Assembly (NCBI GenBank): GCA_964646495.1
Contig: CAZYEO010000135.1
Coordinates: forward strand, 1 to 6,122
Source of the DNA: HGM05232 sp964646495
Lineage (GTDB): Bacteria; Bacteroidota; Bacteroidia; Bacteroidales; Muribaculaceae
DNA: 6,122 bases
Reading direction: 5' to 3'
The notes under the pieces are model-generated. The model searched no databases, was not told where the DNA came from, and worked only from the letters and a program-made list of their open reading frames with translations. Below, one piece after another: positions 1-6,122 of this stretch (position 1 is its first letter; each line of letters starts with the position of its first letter). The translations under genes and the position numbers were made by a program.

Positions 1-1226
1 AAAAGGGATATCTCAATTACTTTTTTGGTAAAATATGATATTATGATAATATCAGCAAAAGAGTATGCAATAAGTCCCGCACACATTGCTGTGATACCAA
101 ATGGTATTGTAGCAAATAGAATAATGAATGCTACTATTTTTTTGTATATTTCAGCTTTTAGAAAGTAGTCGGAACGACCTTTTACCGTAACCATACTACC
201 ATTTATTTTCATTACCGGGTCCCACATATATGCCAAGCATAATAGTTGCAATAATGGAACAGCAGGCAACCACTGTTCTTTTAAGAACAATATTACCAAC
301 GGCTCAGCGAGAATACAAAATAATATCATTATAGGGAAGATAATAAAACATGCCATTCTAAGGTATTTAAGATATAAATCCTTAAGCATTGGCAAATCAT
401 CCTGATATCGGCATTGTATCGGATATACAGCCCTTACTATTACTGTGGCAAGATTAGAAGATGGAAAAGATGATAGTTTATTTGCCTGATTATATAATCC
501 GCAAATATCAGCTGCAAAGAACTTACCAATTATGAGTGTATATAGATTTACATATATTGTGTGAAGTAACGATGAGCCGAGCATTTTCGATCCAAATGAA
601 AACAATGATGTGAAAGATGATTTAGAAAACTCCAAAGATGGAATCCATTTTGAATATATCCATAAGAATATTACTCGTAGCAAATTGTTGAGCAACGATT
701 GCCACACTAAAGCCCATACACCAAATCCATTGTAAGCCATCCACACCCCGATTGCCCCGCTGAATATCACTGCAATAATTGATGCATGTGCTTGACGCTT
801 AAAATTAAGCTCTACCGTTAGTTTTGCTTGCTGCGCAATACCGAAAGAACTAATTATAAGGGTTATTCCGAATACTTTTGTGATATAATCGAGTTTCGGT
901 TCATTATAGAAATCGGCTATATATGGCGAACACAAGAAAAGTACCAGATACAGTATAATTGATATACCTATATTAAAATAAAAAGCAGTGCTATAATCTT
1001 TAGCTGTACGTTCTTTCTTTTGTATTAAGGCATTTGCAAATCCACTATCAATAAATGTTTGCGCCAATGCCATAAAAATACTAAGCATGGCAATCAATCC
1101 GTAATCAGACGGAAGAAGTACACGCGCAATTATAACTGTGAGGATAAGTTGAATACCCTGTACTGAGAACCGTTCTACGGCACTCCATATTACGCTCCGA
1201 GAAGTCTGTTGCTTTAAGTTTTCCAT
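1..1226 (-). CDS. Wzx-type polysaccharide flippase (MOP superfamily), 3' end outside window
   Basis: This open frame starts with ATG at 1224-1226 and stays open to the left edge: 408 codons without a stop. Family members are usually about 480 residues, so roughly the last 70 are probably missing because of the window boundary, not a mutation. The translation is very hydrophobic, with many predicted membrane helices. It begins MENLKQQTSRSVIWSAVERF and continues with an I-I-A-R-V-L-L-P-S-D-Y-G segment near residues 32-43, typical of the WzxC/TuaB branch of COG2244 (Polysacc_synt_3). Further typical stretches are L-Y-N-Q-A-N-K-L, E-Q-W-L-P-A-V-P and V-K-G-R-S-D-Y-F-L-K-A-E. Known role of the family: moving undecaprenyl-linked oligosaccharides across the inner membrane during O-antigen, capsule or exopolysaccharide synthesis. 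It is transcribed divergently from two glycosyltransferases, which fits a polysaccharide locus. No clear ribosome binding site or strong promoter is visible for it. Its substrate cannot be inferred. Confidence 0.9.
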   Translation of the reverse strand, partial: MENLKQQTSRSVIWSAVERFSVQGIQLILTVIIARVLLPSDYGLIAMLSIFMALAQTFIDSGFANALIQKKERTAKDYSTAFYFNIGISIILYLVLFLCSPYIADFYNEPKLDYITKVFGITLIISSFGIAQQAKLTVELNFKRQAHASIIAVIFSGAIGVWMAYNGFGVWALVWQSLLNNLLRVIFLWIYSKWIPSLEFSKSSFTSLFSFGSKMLGSSLLHTIYVNLYTLIIGKFFAADICGLYNQANKLSSFPSSNLATVIVRAVYPIQCRYQDDLPMLKDLYLKYLRMACFIIFPIMILFCILAEPLVILFLKEQWLPAVPLLQLLCLAYMWDPVMKINGSMVTVKGRSDYFLKAEIYKKIVAFIILFATIPFGITAMCAGLIAYSFADIIIISYFTKKVIEISL

Positions 1227-1301
1227 TACTAAGTGTTGGAATGCGAAGATATGAATAAATTTTAAAATAGTTTCACTGTAAAAATTATTTATTAATATAT
1301 A

Positions 1302-1332
1302 ATTGCTTTTACATCATAAATAGATATATTTG
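1302..1332 (+). promoter_or_regulatory. Bacteroidota-type promoter for the glycosyltransferase pair
   Basis: A perfect TAnnTTTG box (TATATTTG) lies at 1325-1332. An ATTG, one mismatch from the -33 consensus TTTG, lies at 1302-1305, and the 19-base spacer is within the usual 19-21. Transcription would begin around 1336-1340, leaving a leader of only about 15-20 bases before the ATG at 1355. The rest of the 128-bp divergent gap is AT-rich, and I found no equally good promoter facing the flippase. Confidence 0.6.
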
Positions 1333-1340
1333 TAATATTA

Positions 1341-1345
1341 AAGGA
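1341..1345 (+). promoter_or_regulatory. Shine-Dalgarno-like site of the first glycosyltransferase
   Basis: AAGGA ends 9 bases before the ATG at 1355 and supports that start. It is the clearest Shine-Dalgarno-like sequence in the window; the other genes have weak purine tracts or none, which is common in Bacteroidota. Confidence 0.5.
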
Positions 1346-1354
1346 ATATTATAT

Positions 1355-2296
1355 ATGCAAAATTCACAGATCGAAAAAGGAACTGACAATATTCAAATTT
1401 CAGTGGTTTCTATTAACTACAATGGGTTGAAAGATACCTGTGAAATGATCGATTCTATTAGATCCAATGTGAAAAGCGTTAGCTATGAGATAATAATAGT
1501 TGATAATGCATCTCGTGAAAACGAAGCAGAGGTTCTAAATGACAGATATCCCGATATTACAGTAATAAAAAGTACCAAAAATTTAGGATTTTCAGGTGGA
1601 AATAATTTGGGGATTTTAAGAGCAAAGGGTAAATATATATTTTTGCTCAATAATGATGTCATAATAAAAGATGATTCATGGCAATATTTAATTGAACGTT
1701 TGAATTCTGATATTAAAATAGGTGTAGTGAGTCCTAAAATACGTTTCTCCTATGGCGATAATAAAATACAATTTGCGGGATTCACCCCATTATCGAGATA
1801 TTCTCTAAGGAATGCTCATATTGGAAGCGGAGAAATTGACAAAGGACAATATGATAACGCACAATCAACACCCTATGCTCATGGTGCGGCAATGCTACTT
1901 AAAAGAGAGGTGATAGAAAAAGCTGGATTGATGCCGGAATTATTTTTCCTTTATTACGAAGAATTGGATTGGAGCACAACTATAAGTGAACAAGGTTACG
2001 AGCTTTGGTACGAACCACGAGCCACAGTTTATCACAAAGAGAGTCAAAGTGTAGGATTTGGTAGCCCGATTCAAATTTATTATCTCACTCGAAATCGTCT
2101 TCTTTATGCATACAGACACAGAAAAGGTGTAGAACGTATCGTGGCATTATGCTATTTATTGACATTACCCATAATAAAAAACATATTAGTTTTTTCGATG
2201 AAGAGAAAATTTAATCTTGTGAATCAAACGCTGAAAGGGGTAGTGAGTTTCCTGAATATAAAAAATAAAAATAAACAGTATGATTACTCTGCTTGA
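1355..2296 (+). CDS. Family 2 glycosyltransferase, rhamnosyltransferase-like (COG1216)
   Basis: A 313-residue GT-A fold enzyme expected to add a sugar from a nucleotide donor to a lipid-linked glycan at the cytoplasmic face of the inner membrane. Visible motifs: the opening strand S-V-V-S-I-N-Y-N-G (16-24); V-D-N-A-S (49-53), binding the nucleotide; N-L-G-F-S-G-G-N-N (76-84), a hallmark of COG1216; L-N-N-D (98-101), the DxD-equivalent metal site; H-G-A-A-M-L-L-K-R (176-184); and E-E-L-D-W (202-206), which supplies the likely catalytic base, with H227 after it. The length is normal for the family. Residues about 262-281 are hydrophobic and may hold the protein to the membrane. The start at 1355 has a good AAGGA upstream and a promoter just before it. 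The last 17 bases overlap the next glycosyltransferase, so the two are almost certainly one operon and probably translationally coupled. Donor and acceptor sugars are unknown; rhamnose is only a family-level guess. Confidence 0.9.
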   Translation: MQNSQIEKGTDNIQISVVSINYNGLKDTCEMIDSIRSNVKSVSYEIIIVDNASRENEAEVLNDRYPDITVIKSTKNLGFSGGNNLGILRAKGKYIFLLNNDVIIKDDSWQYLIERLNSDIKIGVVSPKIRFSYGDNKIQFAGFTPLSRYSLRNAHIGSGEIDKGQYDNAQSTPYAHGAAMLLKREVIEKAGLMPELFFLYYEELDWSTTISEQGYELWYEPRATVYHKESQSVGFGSPIQIYYLTRNRLLYAYRHRKGVERIVALCYLLTLPIIKNILVFSMKRKFNLVNQTLKGVVSFLNIKNKNKQYDYSA

Positions 2297-3437
2297 ATGG
2301 ATTGATTGGGGTATATATATATTCCTTGCAATATCTGTAGGATATGTATTGTTGTATGCTATTGCATCAAAATTCCGAAAAAAAACAAATACGCCAATAC
2401 GCGAAACTGTAAATAAGATTGCCATAATCATCCCTGCATATAAGGAGGATAAAGTAATTGAAGCCACTGTTGATGCTGTGAACGATCAAACGTATAATCA
2501 TGATAGTTATGATGTATTTGTTATTTCTCAACACATGGATAGAAACACCAATGAGATGCTCGAAAAAAAGTGTAATTTGGTAAAATTTGATAGGGATAAT
2601 TCCTCGAAGGCTAAAGCAATGCAATATTTCATGACTACTATCGATCCATCGTTATATGATTATGTGGTTATTCTTGATGGTGATAATATTGTAGATGAAA
2701 ATTTCCTTTCTGAAATCAACGATAGAATAAATTGTGGTATAGAATACATCCAAGCTCATAGAATATCAAAAAATTCAAATTCTTCCACATCAATGCTCGA
2801 TGGCGTGAGTGAAGAAATAAATAACTCCATATATAGAAAAGGCCATAATAATTTGGGGCTTTCCTCCGCTTTGATAGGATCTGGAATGATATTTCCTATG
2901 AGATGGTTTGCTGAAAATATAAATAAAGTATATTCGGCAGGAGAGGATAAGGAGTTGGAAATTCTACTTCATTTACAGAACATAAAGGTTCATTATTTTG
3001 AGGAAGTATACGTGCTGGATGAAAAGGTGGCTAAAGATAAAGCATTTTATAATCAACGTCGTAGATGGCTTGCTGCTCAATATGCAACTCTCTTTGGTTC
3101 TTTGAAACATCTGCCGAGAGCAGTGATAACAGGAAATATAGATTTGTGTGATAAAATAGCTCAATGGATAATGCCTCCATTGGTAATATTGTTAGGCTTA
3201 ATTGTGATATTTTCCATGCTTACCATCGTTATCGAGCCTATATATTCAATAAAATGGGGTATTTTGCTCCTTCTATTCGTAATATCCATGTTCCTTGCAA
3301 TACCTGCAAAATTACTTACAAAAGACTTTTTTAGAGCTACCTTAAAAATTCCTTTGATATTTATACTCATGATCGGAAATATGTTTCGTATTAAAGGGGC
3401 AAGCAAAAATTTCATACACACTGATCATGGTGAATAA
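2280..3437 (+). CDS. Membrane-anchored family 2 glycosyltransferase with QRRRW motif (COG1215-like)
   Basis: A 385-residue enzyme. It begins with one membrane helix (about residues 10-29), followed by a cytoplasmic GT-A domain from I-A-I-I-I-P-A-Y-K-E (47-56). It then has K-A-K-A (110-113), D-G-D-N (133-136) for metal and nucleotide, E-D (222-223) as the likely catalytic base, and Q-R-R-R-W (259-263). Two to three C-terminal hydrophobic segments follow (about 297-318, 325-346 and 355-369). This order matches the BcsA/IcaA/hyaluronan-synthase-like branch, where Q-x-x-R-W binds the acceptor chain and often marks processive enzymes. The protein is shorter than cellulose synthases and has no PilZ domain. 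It may be a polymer synthase or a membrane-bound non-processive transferase; the sequence does not decide. The start overlaps the previous gene by 17 bases and has no Shine-Dalgarno sequence, so translation probably depends on coupling. A strong hairpin terminator follows 33 bases after the stop. Confidence 0.88.
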   Translation: MITLLEWIDWGIYIFLAISVGYVLLYAIASKFRKKTNTPIRETVNKIAIIIPAYKEDKVIEATVDAVNDQTYNHDSYDVFVISQHMDRNTNEMLEKKCNLVKFDRDNSSKAKAMQYFMTTIDPSLYDYVVILDGDNIVDENFLSEINDRINCGIEYIQAHRISKNSNSSTSMLDGVSEEINNSIYRKGHNNLGLSSALIGSGMIFPMRWFAENINKVYSAGEDKELEILLHLQNIKVHYFEEVYVLDEKVAKDKAFYNQRRRWLAAQYATLFGSLKHLPRAVITGNIDLCDKIAQWIMPPLVILLGLIVIFSMLTIVIEPIYSIKWGILLLLFVISMFLAIPAKLLTKDFFRATLKIPLIFILMIGNMFRIKGASKNFIHTDHGE

Positions 3438-3470
3438 TGGTAGCTTATAGAGATGATACATTGTTGCATA

Positions 3471-3511
3471 AAAAAATAGTTTGATGATATATTTTCATCA
3501 AACTATTTTTT
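3471..3511. terminator. Bidirectional hairpin terminator between convergent genes
   Basis: The arms AAAAAATAGTTTGATGA (3471-3487) and TCATCAAACTATTTTTT (3495-3511) are perfectly complementary over 17 bases around a 7-base loop. The A-run on one side and T-run on the other give a U-tract to transcripts from either direction. It sits 33 bases past the stop of the glycosyltransferase operon and 46 bases past the stop of the META lipoprotein, so it can end both. Confidence 0.9.
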
Positions 3512-3557
3512 ATGTTACAGCAGTTTTACGACCTTAACTGTTTTTATCTTTGTATCG

Positions 3558-4424
3558 TTATTTCTTTAGGTCTAAACGCTTAAGAGTCAAAACCAATTTA
3601 CCCTTGTTATCGTAGAACATTACTTCATTGGAGTTCTTTTTCTTGTAGCTCTCAGTCTCTTCAAGAGCAATGAGAAGAGCCGTTTCTATACTCATATCAG
3701 GACACATCTTGCGTGTGGATATAAGTTGAAGAAATTGAATAGCATTATTTTTTTTAGGATCAAGAGCAATCGCTCCATTGATAACATTGCATCCTGAGTT
3801 GCCATGCAGTTTTAATTCTGGAATATCTATTACCAATTTCACATCTTTGCTGCTCATTGCTTCACCGTGAATATCTTTCACCGTCCATGCACCATTGAGC
3901 GACTCAAGATTATGTCGTTTTAGAATCATTATCTTAGCTCCTCTATAATCAAGTAAGTTAAGATGCATGATTCCACTCAATGTAGAGAATGAATAATTGG
4001 TTGTTTCATTTATAGCTTTCATTATCGATGTCTCCAATTTCATATCGGGGCAAGCCATCATTGTAGAGATCATATTGCCAAACTTAATTGTCTTATCTTT
4101 TGCAATTTTATATGTTCCATTGATCACATTGCAGCCGTTATTTCCGTAAACACGATCCTCCTCTTCTGTGAAATTAAGGAAAGGCATATTCTCTGAGTTT
4201 ACTTTTTTATCATAAACACTTACGATTGTCCATTCTCCTAATATTTGTTTAATGCTCGATACTGCATTTTGAGTAGCTCCAACTTTAGTGGTAGTTTCCT
4301 CCCCCTTTTCTACGGTTATCTCTTTTACTTCTTCAGGTTGAACTTTATTTTTATTGAATATTGAGCAACTTGTAGATGTAATTGCAAAAAGAATAGCTGT
4401 AGATACTAAAATATTTTTTTTCAT
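3558..4424 (-). CDS. Lipoprotein with two META (HslJ-like) domains
   Basis: A 288-residue protein with a lipoprotein signal peptide: M-K-K, a hydrophobic stretch (5-15), then S-T-S-C with C20 as the lipidated residue. The residues after C20 (S-I-F-N-K) lack the acidic cluster of known Bacteroidota surface-export signals, so it probably faces the periplasm (inference). A charged linker (about 24-60) leads to two META domains (PF03724-like), about 61-146 and 174-262. Both contain G-N-x-G-C-N-V-I-N-G (94-103 and 208-217), an I-S-T segment and C-P-D-M (125-128 and 241-244), so the protein arose by internal duplication. Each domain has one Cys in each motif (C98/C125 and C212/C241), which could form a disulfide. 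META domains occur in HslJ, a heat-inducible protein linked to novobiocin resistance in E. coli, and in many envelope lipoproteins; no biochemical activity is established. It lies 46 bases after ndh on the same strand, so cotranscription is plausible, although a weak TATATTTC box at 4434-4441 could give it its own promoter. Confidence 0.88.
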   Translation of the reverse strand: MKKNILVSTAILFAITSTSCSIFNKNKVQPEEVKEITVEKGEETTTKVGATQNAVSSIKQILGEWTIVSVYDKKVNSENMPFLNFTEEEDRVYGNNGCNVINGTYKIAKDKTIKFGNMISTMMACPDMKLETSIMKAINETTNYSFSTLSGIMHLNLLDYRGAKIMILKRHNLESLNGAWTVKDIHGEAMSSKDVKLVIDIPELKLHGNSGCNVINGAIALDPKKNNAIQFLQLISTRKMCPDMSIETALLIALEETESYKKKNSNEVMFYDNKGKLVLTLKRLDLKK

Positions 4425-4470
4425 TATTTATGCGAAATATAAAGTTTATAATAATTGTGTGTGATTAATA

Positions 4471-5754
4471 TTAATTATCCCAATGGTGTCGATAAGGATA
4501 CTTTGTAGGGCGGATTAATAAACGTAGAGATGTACTGTATGAAAAATATGCCCATACCCAGTTGATTAATACATTGATTTTATTGCGCATCCCCAATAAG
4601 GATATTAAGTGAATAAACATCCATGTGAGCCATGCCGGGCGTCCAAACATATGAATATGTTTCAAATCAGCTACCGCGCGGTTTCTACCTACTGTTGCCA
4701 TCGATCCTTTATCAATATATTTGAATGGATTAACAAACTGTTCGGCACTTAAGTTCTTCCCAAGATTTGTAGCTTGTTGTATAGCAACCTGTGCCATTTG
4801 AGGATAGCCACGAGGAAATAGGTCACTTTTCAAAAATGCAATATCGCCAATTGCAAATATATCGTTGAATCCTGTCACACGATTGTATTCATCCACGATA
4901 TATCTATTTCCGGGACCTTTCACCGATGGATCCAATCCGGATATTTCTTCACCGGTAATACCAGCAGTCCATATAAGAGTTTCACAATATAATTCTTCAC
5001 CGTCAGAAAATTTGATTATATTGTTTTCGTATGAAGACATGATTTTGTTTAGTTTCACGTCTACCATCAAGTGCCCAAGATATTCATAAGCTTTGCGTGA
5101 AGCATCTTCAGTCATCGTGCGCAATACTCTATCTGTCCCTTCTATTATCACAACGGAAATATCTTCCTGTTTGATGCTTGGATATTCACGATGCAGAATA
5201 TATCGTTTCATTTCTCCTAATGCGCCTGCTATTTCTACTCCGGTGGGACCTGCTCCGATAACTACAAAACTGAGAAGTTCTTTACGTCGTTTCTCATCAG
5301 TACATATACTTGCGCGTTCGAGTCTATCTAATATCTCATTGCGAAGACGAATCGATTCTGCTGTAGACTTGAGAGTATATACCTTCTGAAGCAATCCTTC
5401 GATACCAAAGAAATTATTGGTAGTACCGGCTGCAATAATCAAATAATCGTAAGTCAGAGTTTCAAATTGAGTCGTTAATGTTTTTTTCTCAGGATTGATA
5501 GATCGTGCTTCTCCCATATGAAAAGTAACATTTTTCATCTTTCGTATTTCTCTCCTAAAAGGGAATGAAATACTTCCGGAGTCAAGACCGGATGATGCTA
5601 TCTGATAGAATAGAGGAGGAAATGAATGATAGTTGTGACGATCTACAAGAGTAATGTCGAATTTGTCCTTAGAGAGATGCTTTATAGCATTAAGTCCGGC
5701 AAATCCACCTCCGATGACTACTACATGTTTCTTTTTGGCTATTGATGATGACAT
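4471..5754 (-). CDS. ndh: Type II NADH dehydrogenase (NADH:quinone oxidoreductase, NDH-2)
   Basis: A 427-residue flavoprotein that oxidises NADH and reduces membrane quinone (menaquinone is likely in this group) without pumping ions. The FAD site is G-G-G-F-A-G (15-20), with D38 at the end of the second strand for the ribose and I-F-A-I-G-D (299-304) closing the FAD domain. The NADH site is G-A-G-P-T-G-V-E (167-174), with E205 at the end of its second strand, which favours NADH over NADPH. E174 matches the conserved glutamate near the nicotinamide and quinone sites in studied NDH-2 enzymes. A-Q-V-A-I-Q-Q (321-327) is the quinone-site motif A-Q-x-A-x-Q-Q. The C-terminal part (about 375-414) is rich in Trp and hydrophobic residues and should anchor it to the inner face of the membrane. 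Length and motif order are normal and the gene looks intact. A consensus promoter lies upstream. Other FAD/NAD oxidoreductases of this fold are possible, but the quinone motif and membrane tail make NDH-2 the best call. Confidence 0.94.
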   Translation of the reverse strand: MSSSIAKKKHVVVIGGGFAGLNAIKHLSKDKFDITLVDRHNYHSFPPLFYQIASSGLDSGSISFPFRREIRKMKNVTFHMGEARSINPEKKTLTTQFETLTYDYLIIAAGTTNNFFGIEGLLQKVYTLKSTAESIRLRNEILDRLERASICTDEKRRKELLSFVVIGAGPTGVEIAGALGEMKRYILHREYPSIKQEDISVVIIEGTDRVLRTMTEDASRKAYEYLGHLMVDVKLNKIMSSYENNIIKFSDGEELYCETLIWTAGITGEEISGLDPSVKGPGNRYIVDEYNRVTGFNDIFAIGDIAFLKSDLFPRGYPQMAQVAIQQATNLGKNLSAEQFVNPFKYIDKGSMATVGRNRAVADLKHIHMFGRPAWLTWMFIHLISLLGMRNKINVLINWVWAYFSYSTSLRLLIRPTKYPYRHHWDN

Positions 5755-5841
5755 ATATCTATATTTATTGCAAATTCTTTTTGATTATCACTTGTTTAGG
5801 TAATGGTGTGTAACTTTTCGAGAAACCTAAAAATAGTATTG

Positions 5842-5873
5842 CAAATATACAACATTTTAAACTAATTAGCAAA
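5842..5873 (-). promoter_or_regulatory. Consensus Bacteroidota promoter for ndh
   Basis: Read on the minus strand, TTTG (5873-5870) is followed by a 20-base spacer and TATATTTG (5849-5842). Both boxes match the TTTG / TAnnTTTG consensus perfectly. Transcription would begin near 5837, giving a leader of about 83 bases before the ndh ATG at 5754. No Shine-Dalgarno sequence is visible before the start codon. Confidence 0.7.
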
Positions 5874-5893
5874 TAGTATTTTTACATTTACGC

Positions 5894-5908
5894 AGCTATG
5901 CAATAGCT
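5894..5908. repeat. Short perfect palindrome, possible operator
   Basis: AGCTAT and ATAGCT flank a 3-base centre (GCA) in the divergent region 5755-6049, 21 bases upstream of the ndh -33 box. The position suits a dimeric regulator, but a 6-base arm can easily arise by chance. The rest of this 295-base region shows no open frame worth calling. Confidence 0.25.
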
Positions 5909-6012
5909 TTGAATGGATTGATGTGATAATCATTGGTTAATGTGCTAATCTTTAAAAAAGATAATTTTTGGTAGTTATCATTTATTCCGTAAGAATATCA
6001 ATATTATTCTGT

Positions 6013-6020
6013 TATTTTTG
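6013..6020 (+). promoter_or_regulatory. Possible -7 box for the rightward gene at 6050
   Basis: TATTTTTG fits TAnnTTTG, and its position would give a leader of about 25 bases before the ATG at 6050. No TTTG is found 19-21 bases upstream, so the promoter is only half supported and may need an activator or be a chance match in AT-rich DNA. Confidence 0.35.
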
Positions 6021-6049
6021 TGCTAATTTTTTTAATCAAGAAAGTCGAT

Positions 6050-6122
6050 ATGAAATATATATCATATTTAAAAATTATCGGGATAACCCTCATTCTGTCA
6101 ATATTTTCCAGCGCAAATGCTC
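6050..6122 (+). CDS. Start of an exported protein (signal peptide only)
   Basis: An ATG at 6050 opens a frame that runs to the right edge: 24 complete codons, no stop. The peptide has a short basic start (M-K-Y-I-S-Y-L-K), a hydrophobic core (I-I-G-I-T-L-I-L-S-I-F) and S-S-A-N-A at 20-24, a good signal peptidase I site with cleavage expected after A24. There is no lipobox cysteine. A purine-rich AAGAAAG lies at 6038-6044, 5 bases before the ATG, and a possible -7 box is upstream. The mature protein lies outside the window, so no function can be given. Confidence 0.6.
   Translation, partial: MKYISYLKIIGITLILSIFSSANA

Noticed and set aside
1..1226. Flippase as a truncated pseudogene
   Set aside because: The frame is open and typical of the family right up to the edge; the missing end is explained by the window boundary.
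1244..1322. Minus-strand promoter boxes for the flippase (CGAAGATA at 1244-1251, CATAAATA at 1315-1322)
   Set aside because: Each has a mismatch in the TTTG part of the -7 box and neither has a TTTG at the right spacing.
2186..2624. Minus-strand open frames opposite the glycosyltransferase genes
   Set aside because: They lie inside well-supported genes on the other strand and their translations show no recognisable motif.
2973..3421. Further minus-strand open frames opposite the membrane glycosyltransferase
   Set aside because: They are antisense shadows of a gene with intact catalytic motifs, and have no promoter or recognisable domain.
3521..3545. Second hairpin CAGTT/AACTG followed by TTTTT
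   Set aside because: The stem has only 5 base pairs and a 10-base loop, and lies downstream of a much stronger terminator; at most a weak backup.
4865..5389. Two plus-strand open frames opposite ndh
   Set aside because: They are antisense to strongly conserved NDH-2 coding sequence; their Ser/Arg/Ile-rich translations look like by-products of that sequence.
5960..5979. GATAA...TTATC inverted repeat
   Set aside because: Five-base arms with a 10-base AT-rich gap are expected by chance in DNA of this composition.

Overview
The window is AT-rich and reads as chromosomal DNA of a Bacteroidota bacterium, probably Bacteroidales. The evidence is the promoter style (TTTG / TAnnTTTG boxes instead of -35/-10), mostly weak or absent Shine-Dalgarno sequences, and the gene families present. 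The species cannot be named from the sequence alone. There is no rRNA, tRNA, CRISPR array, transposase or integrase.

Layout. The left half looks like part of a surface polysaccharide locus. Bases 1-1226 (minus strand) hold most of a Wzx-type flippase that runs off the left edge and was translated by hand. A 128-bp divergent intergenic region (1227-1354) carries a good Bacteroidota promoter for the rightward genes. Two family-2 glycosyltransferases follow (1355-2296 and 2280-3437), overlapping by 17 bases. The first resembles soluble rhamnosyltransferase-like enzymes. The second is membrane-anchored, with D-G-D, E-D and Q-R-R-R-W motifs. A perfect 17-bp stem at 3471-3511 then separates this locus from convergent genes.

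The right half runs leftward: a type II NADH dehydrogenase (4471-5754) followed after 46 bases by a lipoprotein with two META domains (3558-4424). The NADH dehydrogenase has a textbook promoter at 5842-5873. The divergent region 5755-6049 (295 bp) has no gene. It holds that promoter, a short palindrome and a -7 box for a rightward gene. That gene starts at 6050 and shows only a signal peptide before the window ends.

Working together (inference): the two glycosyltransferases would build a lipid-linked glycan on the cytoplasmic face, and the flippase would move it across the inner membrane. The NADH dehydrogenase and META lipoprotein form a separate housekeeping/envelope unit. I see no strong evidence for an undescribed system. 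The best leads are the processive-type motif in a glycosyltransferase next to a flippase, the tandem META lipoprotein behind ndh, and the small sequence elements around the ndh promoter.
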